The notes beneath the pieces were generated by a model that saw only the letters and a list, made by a program, of their open reading frames with translations, was not told the DNA's origin and ran no database searches. Positions 59,401 through 64,000 of a DNA stretch of 64,000 nt are shown here, in pieces. The position numbers and the translations under genes are program-made. The DNA is from Aplectana chamaeleonis (Eukaryota; Nematoda; Chromadorea; Rhabditida; Cosmocercidae). Within the stretch, counting starts at the first letter, position 1. Each line of letters starts with the position of its first letter. The stretch spans positions 854,001 through 918,000 of the forward strand of contig JAPDOI010000174.1 in assembly GCA_029168955.1 (NCBI GenBank), read 5' to 3'.

Positions 59401-60289
59401 CGGCTTGCTCAACCCTGCCGCTTATGCGGTTGGTTGTCGTGATGCACTGTGCCCCGCCCTAAACATCCATGTGAAGGTTAAGCTTTTGGGTAGTATGTTG
59501 TTGTTGGGTTGGACTGTTTGGGCACTCTCAGACTGAAAATAGGCTCGCCATGCGCCAGTAAATTGTGATCGGTAGAGCACCTGATCCCGAATGAATGCAG
59601 AGGGATGCAGACAGTTTTAGTTCCGGAGCTGGGCGGACGCTAATTGTTTTCTACCCAACTGGGGCGGGGACTCAAAGTACCTTGAACATCAAAAAATGGT
59701 TAAATGCATGCGGAGAAAAAAACCGGTGAGGGTGGAGGGTGAGGTTTTTCGTTACAAAAGGCACATCTATGGTTTCATTTCATGCTTTCATTTTCTTCAT
59801 TTTTGTTCTAAGGTGTATTATACCATATTTTATGGTAAGATTGCAGGGTGAAGCCGCTGAAGATTTGATTGAGTCTACTCGAGATCAAGGGTTCGTGCGG
59901 CCCACTGTATTGATTCTTTGCCCTTTCAAAAAGGATGCGTTCGATATCGTCGAGCGACTTGAGAGGTTGATTTTTGGAAAAGGTGAGAATGGTTGCTCAT
60001 ATCTGCTCTGCTCAAACTGTATCAGATTTCTATTTATTTTAGATGGTAAGGGTTCCACATGGAGTAAGGATCGATTCCAAACCGAGTTCAAAAGTGAACC
60101 AGCTCCTAGTTTTACCTCGAGGATGTGTGACGAGTATAAGGCTCGTGTTTGAAAGAGTCATAATTGTCACCTATTTTCTGTGAAAACGGTTTTGTTCAGG
60201 AGCTGATCACAGGAAACAACGATGACTGTTTCCGTGTGGGTATAGCTTTATCGAAGAAGACTCTGAAATTATACGAAGCCTTTGACAAG
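47489..60289 (+). CDS. UTP25: UTP25 / DIEXF, SSU processome factor (partial)
   Basis: Nucleolar DEAD-box-like protein of the small-subunit processome needed for 18S pre-rRNA processing. Exons: 47489-47719 (DDFSLRFQFSLTNEEAEKL), 47797-47878, 49820-49908 (YVNIMSRYLDLYAHP), 50028-50120 (AVYLAHVLNHLIRTRN), 59847-59982 (STRDQGFVRPTVLILCPFK), 60043-60146 (KDRFQTEF) and 60200-60289 (GNNDDCFRVGIALSKKTLKL). Phases agree at each junction (0, 1, 0, 0, 1, 0), with GT-AG borders. The motif order matches the conserved UTP25 core: NYxDLF, HVxNHxLK, RDQGxxRPKVLIxxPF, GNxDDxFRxG. The N-terminus is shorter than the acidic tail of vertebrate proteins. The C-terminal half, beginning with the SDILIASPLGLR-type segment, is not found and should lie beyond the window. 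The 9.7-kb intron 50121-59846 carries an LTR retrotransposon. Confidence 0.87.
48257..48608. mobile_element. TTAA-family palindromic element (UTP25 intron)
   Basis: Inverted arms: ATTTCGAATGTACCGGGGTC near 48318-48337 against GATCCCGGTACATTCGATTT near 48542-48561. The ends contain GAACACTGCCTTTGA. About 350 bp, no ORF. It lies in the intron between UTP25 exons 2 and 3. Confidence 0.6.
48736..49487 (-). mobile_element. LINE copy 5, 5' truncated (UTP25 intron)
   Basis: The last 750 bp of the family, 3' GAA-type tail at 48736. It codes the region after the RT (LQRVQNCALRIATGCSKSSP...PDCGSQGHTTAHLFNC...) from 49413 to 48772 without a frameshift. Upstream of that a Trp codon is changed to TGA. 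The LINE sequence stops near 49487. It lies antisense in the UTP25 intron and the exons are undamaged. Confidence 0.85.
50398..50945. repeat. Degenerate repeats around CAGCACCCCAAATAAC
   Basis: Three to four diverged units of about 130-150 bp, each with GATTC(A/G)TG-TCAGCACYYCAAATAACYCCC followed by AAATCTG. The same phrase, in opposite sense, occurs in the dispersed repeat near 12755 and 61125 (TGGGTGCTRATTACGAATCTGAGG). No coding content. Confidence 0.5.
50946..52216. other. Intron sequence, no gene recognised
   Basis: Part of the long UTP25 intron between exon 4 and the LTR element. It has a G-run near 51009 and short ORFs only. No splice-bounded exon with UTP25 similarity was found. Confidence 0.4.
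52217..52539 (+). repeat. 5' LTR
   Basis: 323 bp. A TATA-like CATAAAAGG is at 52343-52351 and a polyadenylation signal AATAAA at 52435-52440, giving plausible U3, R and U5 order. Confidence 0.9.
52540..52556 (+). promoter_or_regulatory. Primer binding site, tRNA-Pro-like
   Basis: TGGGGGCCGAACCGACC directly follows the LTR. Its complement ends in GGCCC-CCA, as the 3' end of a nuclear proline tRNA with a GGCCGAA-type acceptor would. About the first 14 bases fit; the tRNA assignment is from memory of such tRNAs. Confidence 0.55.
52651..52851 (+). repeat. Leader repeats of the LTR element
   Basis: Four imperfect units around GTGGYTTGTACGCAGRGCGT, each followed by a CNYCAC-type complement that could form a small stem. 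They lie between primer site and first ORF, where packaging or translation signals would be expected; function is inferred only from position. Confidence 0.5.
53171..53452 (+). CDS. Gag N-terminal frame (short ORF)
   Basis: 93 codons beginning MDSDSLTERMLVDSPTK, mostly polar with a C-terminal helix-forming stretch (SVVDTVEQQVRIVKK). It stops 45 bp before the ATG at 53497. The following frame is open upstream of 53497 back to the A-run at 53443-53448. A single-base change or a -1 shift there would make one continuous Gag. It may therefore be the broken start of Gag rather than a separate protein. Confidence 0.5.
   Translation: MDSDSLTERMLVDSPTKSIDGQDHVEEGVATDQDVSSQMLAMKKELIRQLNKSLTLIRIESEQVLSKTFSTADPIRNSVVDTVEQQVRIVKKQ
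53497..56034 (+). CDS. Gag-protease polyprotein, pol-deleted
   Basis: 845 codons. Residues about 60-100 are charged and helix-rich, likely coiled coil. Residues about 190-365 form a retrotransposon Gag domain (LPTLEPFYATEDRSFRKFLN, then MKSDQTVGDFCVFLEK). Basic and Arg/Ser-rich sequence follows, then a CCHC knuckle at 446-459 (CFTCSRKGHMAKDC). A retropepsin-type aspartic protease starts at DTGSE (539-543) with ILGTNALEHF near 615. After that, instead of RT, residues about 680-715 (MNKKHDEWNKV, PKVGDRVDMVLPG) resemble the tail beyond an integrase core. I infer a deletion removing RT, RNase H and integrase core with the frame kept. Particle assembly and processing could still be encoded. Confidence 0.8.
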   Translation: MGIADTQRVEEGVLEVLEVAKLTTTSQMELCLDEKMADREILESICEQLGCNPRDIESKFKDMIENIERSEYTISRMKDEIEEKQLQVQSLTERMRILDKASTTTQGQHTNYGGKWQRYASVGTKLNDEIQGATPRISKTGTFTNYSRTPNTGFAGRSTEIRDISATGTHMISSGNNYGAEMLAQEGAIVEYMRTAALPTLEPFYATEDRSFRKFLNDFNIRYRRPQWDDRSLIQLFESFLRKKALVVFETIPSYIKRGTFDEVVEAMRERLQEGGSAARIKAMAQLRNLTMKSDQTVGDFCVFLEKVANKAYPDVPPEVVSLQKAEILFTQMAHWQGSYSLSEAMETSSSEGAYEHVKAAALRLERNRTVARERSSGSGERRVSPHNEGSTGSLSRFSGPSRSNYTRFPSRSESGQNQGSRQGQDTFLADTPRSRNANERPPIQCFTCSRKGHMAKDCPNRTTSMNHNGEELQEARYDGSHSGDVRQQRQGGALSVFVDRLVGSTSRIGEYDSKEGLFGRKSITTVRMIGKNVTALLDTGSETSIPLGVFAEVRREGVNLDEYVEMLPNVETRVRNASGNKMNFLGTVRLSITVNNETKRVSFYIGEDTGEMVILGTNALEHFGIMLASRHSVEPQNSNSGTPQAVVRKGVLIPQSKSRAVAVVATVTSDHCLFRDSTKGLNEKYGRKMNKKHDEWNKVNVNNIPKVGDRVDMVLPGEETTSKNSRPRKCSDDHNKLCCRATTAESAENADNNALGLQFTCPAASKNIGVNQEEGFNCVIHDMTFADVVPYEQDVVIRSLKFSSVYSLAKLIAAYENEVDVDKRRFFMRNKSYDLVTKSAVQKS
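56104..57114 (+). pseudogene. Third ORF of LTR element, split by insertion
   Basis: The frame starts at 56104 (MTIVQPEGTNLTQLNELRR), is interrupted at 56161-56510, and resumes at 56515 to the stop at 57114; about 218 codons without the insert. The downstream part (from the ATG at 56518) alternates hydrophobic strands and helices (KTLVLLPNGF, LGICVFVTP, CKIIAFSGPQGE), a Rossmann-like look. There is no signal peptide or membrane segment, so it is not an envelope protein despite its position. I do not recognise the family; it may be a C-terminal accessory protein of this lineage. Whether the 199-codon ORF from 56518 is expressed alone is unknown. Confidence 0.55.
56161..56510. mobile_element. 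350-bp GC-rich palindromic insertion
   Basis: Ends TATTCATACTACTCAACGCC and, inverted, CATTCATACTACTCAACGCC. GCGC is duplicated at 56157-56160 and 56511-56514. Inside are self-complementary blocks (GCGCGGCACGCGCGTGCCGC), a repeated GCGGCGACGCCATGGCGGAG, and several internal TGAATAC motifs, suggesting a nested structure. No ORF of its own. It disrupts the third ORF of an otherwise young element. Confidence 0.75.
57374..57385 (+). promoter_or_regulatory. Polypurine tract
   Basis: AGGAGGAGGGAG lies one base before the 3' LTR, the usual priming site for plus-strand DNA in LTR retrotransposons. Confidence 0.75.
57387..57709 (+). repeat. 3' LTR
   Basis: 323 bp, same boundaries as the 5' LTR. Differences I can see: A/C at the sixth base, C/T in GTGCTCYGATG, T/C in AATGGYCATAAAA, and G/A in TTTCTRAGCG. 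Confidence 0.9.
57714..58272. other. Intron sequence, no gene recognised
   Basis: Sequence between the LTR element and a TTAA-family element within the UTP25 intron. Short ORFs only. Confidence 0.4.
58273..58913. mobile_element. TTAA-bounded palindromic MITE, 641 bp
   Basis: Ends TTAAAGGCAGCATACACGCT and its inverse ending TTTAA. Arms of roughly 270 bp pair (CGCCTGGCCCCTACCAT against ATGGTAGGGGCCAGGCG; GTGGAACCCCACCCCTAC against GTAGGGGTGGGGTTCCAC). Same terminal type as 10272-10741 and 1857-2345. No transposase. Confidence 0.75.
59143..59418. repeat. Possible small element with GCAGGGTTG ends
   Basis: GAGCAGGGTTGCGAC at the left is roughly inverted at the right (GCAACGGCTTGCTCAACCCTGC). 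No target duplication is visible, so the assignment is weak. Confidence 0.35.
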
Positions 60290-60881
60290 GTGAATGACTA
60301 CCATTTTTTCTAATTTTTCTTCGTTCTTTCGTTAGTTTTTTTGTACAGTCTATGCAAAATTATTCGTCGTTTCGGTTTACAAGTGTCGCCTCACGCCGCT
60401 ACGCGATATTCGACGAAACTTGAACTCGCGCCGTGTTAGTGTACACAACTCCGATTCCCACTCCACCTCAAATCACTCGCCAAAAATCATTTAATAATGA
60501 ACAGCAGAATCACGTAGAAATCAAGAAACTTGATTTTGCCCAGAAGTCATTGTCCAGCTATTTTCCGCTGTGCTGTGAATGAAGGAAAGTTTCAGTCGAC
60601 GCCTTGAAACCAAACCCTGGAAACTCTGTCATGAATCTCACACTCATTTTCTGTTCACGTGGTTTGAAATGATTTTCCACAATATGGCTAATCGCCTACC
60701 TATTCGTCGATAGGATGTCCTTGCTGCGGCGGGAGAACGCCGTTCGGTACTAAGCCCGCGCTTTCTGTGCCGCTTTTATTGAAAGTTTTCGTCGTCTGGC
60801 TCCCTATAAGAAAACAAAATCCGCAACCGGGCAAGATGAAAACCACCATACCTCACCCATATCACCTTCACTTACAAGGGA
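60290..60881. other. No further UTP25 exon seen
   Basis: Follows the last recognised exon. A TACAGTCTATGCAAAATTAT sequence near 60345 looks like a Tc1-type terminus, but no partner end was found. No coding segment with UTP25 similarity. Confidence 0.4.
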
Positions 60882-61287
60882 AGGTTACACACATAAGATG
60901 GAGTTTCGACATGCACCTTTAATATGTTCTAGGGGAAGCACAGTGCTCCAATATTCCATACTCAGAATCGTCTAAATGTCTCAGAGATTCACAGGAGATT
61001 TTCAAAAGTGGGCATTTCCATAGCTTTGCCAATAGAAAAGGTGTACACGATTGACAATTTTCAGGGCGCTCAAAAAATTGTCTCGGATTAAGCTTAAAAT
61101 GGATTAAGAGCTGGGGGTTGTTTTGGGTGCTGATTACGAATCTGAGGCCCATTTGTCAATACCTCAAAAAATACGTCTGGCTTGGTCCGAAGCTTCAAAT
61201 TGGGGGAAATTTTGCTGCCTAAACGCGACTTTTGACGATTTCGAGAATCCTACGATCAAATCGCCTCAAAACTTGTACATAGGGGCT
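60882..61287 (+). repeat. Dispersed repeat, second copy
   Basis: Colinear with 12540-12925 up to ACATAGGGG, where LINE sequence begins. See that entry for the shared blocks. Confidence 0.6.
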
Positions 61288-61725
61288 GGAGGGCCGGATG
61301 GCATTAGTCCAGCGGTCTTGAAGAAACTGCCGAGTGAGATTATGCCAATCCTGACTGACGTCATCAACACATCCTTTCGCACGTGCATCTTACCGCAACA
61401 CTGGAAAATGGCAGACGTCATCCCGTTGCCCAAGCCAGGTAAATCGCCCTCCACGGCTAAGGGATACAGACCAATAAGTCTTTTATCGCCAATCGCCAAA
61501 GCCGCTGAGAAACTGGTCGTCAAGGAGCTGGCCGAGCATAATAACAGTCAGCAGCACCAGCATGGATTCCGCAAATTACACTCTACCACCACGGCGCTGC
61601 TGGAGATTGTGAGCTGTGTTTTGGATGGATTCAACGCCGGAAAGCCTCAACGCAGTCTTGGAGTAGCCCTGGACCTCACGAAGGCGTTTGACACTGTCAA
61701 CTTGGGCATACTGTCTGAGAAGCTA
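61288..61725 (+). mobile_element. LINE copy 6, internal RT fragment
   Basis: About 438 bp coding GPDGISPAVLKKLPSEIMPI through AVxLDLTKAFDTVNLGILSE in one unbroken frame, closest to copy 2. Neither the 5' end nor the GAA tail is present, so it is not a simple target-primed insertion. The frame is fused in phase to the upstream dispersed repeat (ORF 61123-61782), without evidence of expression. Confidence 0.8.
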
Positions 61726-61736
61726 TTCTCTGATGT

Positions 61737-61966
61737 ACTCGGGGGATCGTCCCCAACCCGACGACCGTGGCCACGTCACTAGGGACTAAACACAACTTTG
61801 GTTGGCCGACGACATGCATCCTCTAGCCCCGCCCCTTTGGGAGGGACTTGGTAAGGTATTCGTCCCTCCTTTGCTGGATGTGTTCAATCGATTGCGGGGG
61901 AGCGACCCCAAACCTACGGGCTCACTGAAATACCCAGTGAACTCGGGGGAGCATTCCCAAACTGAC
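61737..61966 (+). repeat. Three CGGGGGA-n-TCCCCAA hairpin motifs
   Basis: ACTCGGGGGATCGTCCCCAA (61737), TGCGGGGGAGCGACCCCAAA (about 61893) and ACTCGGGGGAGCATTCCCAA (61941) share a G-rich/C-rich inverted core followed by ACC/CTGAC. Spacing is irregular (about 155 and 48 bp). Possibly part of a repeat; function unknown. Confidence 0.45.
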
Positions 61967-62914
61967 ACGTGGAGCAATCATGTGGATCGCTGAAACATCG
62001 ATTGGAATTCTTCATTTCGTCTTTTAATGATTGCTCATGTTTGTTTTTGTTTTGGAATTGAAAACTTTTAAACCTTGTTCACCCATTGTGTATGTACTTT
62101 TGAGGTTTATCTGGAAGTCTCGCGTACCTTCTCGTCTGAGAGAAGTTTTAGCTTATTCTTCCAATCACCATTTCTAGGGAAACCACTGATGGCAGAAAAG
62201 CAAGAAGTGGCAACCGATTTTGGCAGTGTCATTCTTGAGCACAAAAGGACTGATACAAGTGATCAGGTATTAATTTTCAAGTTTCTTCCCATTCATGGTG
62301 CACTAGGGCACCCTCGTCGCAATGATGGCTTTCTTATCATTGTATTCGGTGGAATCCAGGTTCGCGGTGGATTCCTTGTGGCTTCCACACATTTTCTTCT
62401 AGAGCAGGGCTGCATAAGAAGCCTGCTAGAGATTGTGTAGGATAGTTGTACAATTTCGAAAAAAAATTCGAACGAACCAATTTTGAAAAACTTCCGAAAT
62501 TCTGGGGTTTGAACCAATTTTCAAACTTATCGAAATTTCGATTTTTTCGAAACTTGTGATCTTTTTTTGAGACCGGAGTCGCTTTATTTACAAGGCTCAG
62601 TCAGAGAATGGATAGTCCACAAGTGTTCGATTTCTACTCAAGTCGCGAGCATTTATTGCCTTTCTCCCTTATTTCGAGCAATTCGAAGTAATGTTTATCC
62701 TGTGTCGGTGTCTCCGAATCAGTGTTATAATTTGCCATAACCGAACGCTCCGCAGCTTGCTCCGCCTGGTCCACTCACTAGAGCAAGAAAGGCTTTATAT
62801 TCCCCGGTCCCAAGCACAGCTTATCCGAGCAGGCGAGCTGTTCGCTCATGCACCCGACAACTCAGCCCGTGGAATGACGAGACAGTGTAACCTAGGGTTC
62901 GAGGAGAGTTTTCA
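61967..62914. other. No gene recognised
   Basis: A splice-bounded open segment (acceptor TTTCTAG, 62179-62267, before GTATTA) exists but matches neither UTP25 nor another family I know. The rest is AT-rich with AAATTCGAACG-type blocks near 62460-62560 related to the next array. Confidence 0.35.
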
Positions 62915-63095
62915 AAATCGAACGAATTTTTGAAAATTTCAATCTCCAACGAACGAAAATCAAAAAAAATTTGTTCGAAACAAATTTAAACGAACGGAAA
63001 TTGAAAAAAAATTTGTTCGAAACAAATTAGAACGAACGAAAATCGAAAAAAAATCGTTCGACGAAACTTCGAAGGAACGCAATTTGAAAAAAAAA
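62915..63095 (+). repeat. AT-rich tandem repeat, about 45-bp unit
   Basis: Three to four units of AACGAACGAAAATCAAAAAA followed by AATTTGTTCGAAACAAATT. Each unit contains the palindrome TTTGTTCGAAACAAA. No coding content. Confidence 0.65.
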
Positions 63096-63199
63096 TCGTA
63101 GTCATTTCAACGAGTATGGTCCAAAGATTGATAGTATATGCTTTTTTTTGTTGAAACGGAGGTACGTCAGTTCACCCTTCGCAACATTGCTGAGCCGGT

Positions 63200-63790
63200 G
63201 AGCTAATTTGTTTTTATTTTCTTCTTTCTCTGAAAGCTTTGGCCGAGATATAGCCGAGAAATAGCATACCAGACTCCGCAGCGGCTCTCGGGGGATTTTT
63301 CGGCTATTTTGCTGCTATTCCTTGATTGTTTCTCGTTTATTGCGCGGCCAGTGCCCGGCCGAGACCACATTTTCCGCGAGATAGCCCACCAGGAGCCGCT
63401 GCCAGGGGCCTATTTCTCGGCTACTTCCTGGCAACTGGTGCTCTTCACACAGCCACCAATCTGAAAATGATGCTGCGAACTTTTATTGCCGGTCTTACCT
63501 TTATTCACAACTACAGACAACGATACCGTCATTCATAACTAAAAATACGCTCATGTAAGGGGAAGCTGTAATAATGGGTGACCAAGAAACCCGATTTTAC
63601 CCGCAGCTTTCCGGAGTAGGGTACGGCTCAGCAATCTCAAGCAGACCACATTTGGCGGCCATTTCGCAGCTATTCCGTAGCCAGCACTATTTAGCGGTTA
63701 TCTAGCGGCTATTTCGCGGCGAGCATTATTGTGCGGCTATTACGCGACAAGCAGGCATTTCAGGCTACTTCTCGGTTGAAACTCAGAGTT
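63200..63790. repeat. Degenerate CGGCTATTTCGCGGC-type repeats
   Basis: Many variants of TTTCTCGGCTA and GCGGCTATTTCGCGGC occur irregularly. Similar blocks (TTTCTCGGGTGTTTCTTGAT) occur inside the hAT-like element near 24550. Probably the inside of another transposon; ends not identified. The remaining 210 bp to the window edge shows no gene. Confidence 0.4.
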
Positions 63791-64000
63791 GTTTCTCGTC
63801 TAACAATAGACATTACAGAAGAGGAGAGCAGTCGCGACTGAGCCGTCCACAACTGCGCAGTGATGATGAGTGTACGTCAAAGACGAAGCTCATCTCAGCC
63901 GAAATCGTAACAATTTTGTTTAAAGTCTCGGTTATTTTCGTGTATTTTCTCTTTTTGACCGCGTTTTTAGCCTTCTCTGCCTCATTTTGTGGGCCGTGCA

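Noticed and set aside
62179..62267. Possible UTP25 or other exon
   Set aside because: GT-AG bounded and open, but its translation does not resemble the segment expected next in UTP25 and no neighbouring exons fit.
62915..63095. CRISPR-like array
   Set aside because: Units are contiguous AT-rich tandem repeats without unique spacers, in a eukaryotic context.

Overview
The window looks like nuclear DNA of a nematode, probably clade V (rhabditid/strongylid type). Introns are bounded by GT and TTTTCAG/TTTCCAG, and two conserved eukaryotic genes lie in tandem with operon-like spacing. One tract matches 19 of the first 20 bases of spliced leader SL1. Most of the sequence is dispersed repeats. I saw no rRNA, tRNA, CRISPR or bacterial-type operon.

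Host genes, both on +. Elongin B (elb-1/ELOB) has three recognisable coding exons at 37221-37331, 46262-46378 and 47030-47152; its short initiator exon was not located. The SSU-processome protein UTP25 (DIEXF) starts 337 bp later with exons at 47489-47719, 47797-47878, 49820-49908, 50028-50120, 59847-59982, 60043-60146 and 60200-60289, and runs off the right edge. Every splice junction between these exons keeps phase. The spacing, and an acceptor AG 8 bp before the UTP25 ATG, suggest an operon with a trans-spliced downstream gene. The long introns are filled with transposons: two full-length LINEs in the 8.9-kb elongin B intron, and a 5' truncated LINE plus a complete LTR retrotransposon in UTP25 introns.

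Mobile DNA. One LINE family dominates (about 3.45 kb, 3' GAA-repeat tail). Its ORF has a 2A-like motif (GVERNPGP), a PHD finger, an APE-type endonuclease, a YADD reverse transcriptase and a C-terminal CCHC-like motif. Copies lie at 16.7-20.1 kb (-), 24.1-29.3 kb (-, split by a hAT-like element with an 8-bp target duplication), 37.5-40.9 kb (-), 41.5-44.9 kb (+), 48.7-49.5 kb (-, truncated) and 61.3-61.7 kb (+, internal piece). A second LINE family is represented by 3' ends at 22.6-23.7 and 34.8-35.1 kb. An LTR retrotransposon (52217-57709) has 323-bp LTRs with four differences, a Gag-protease ORF, no RT/RNase H/integrase core, and a third ORF broken by a 350-bp palindromic insertion.

MITE-like elements are abundant: a TTAA-bounded palindromic family, a TA-flanked 144-bp palindrome, a 9-bp-duplication MULE-like palindrome, an AGAAGTACACC-rich family, and a 2.8-kb foldback-like element whose ends carry a 42-bp minisatellite. 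The first 16 kb contains no host gene I can recognise, apart from one unexplained ORF at 4.1-4.6 kb.
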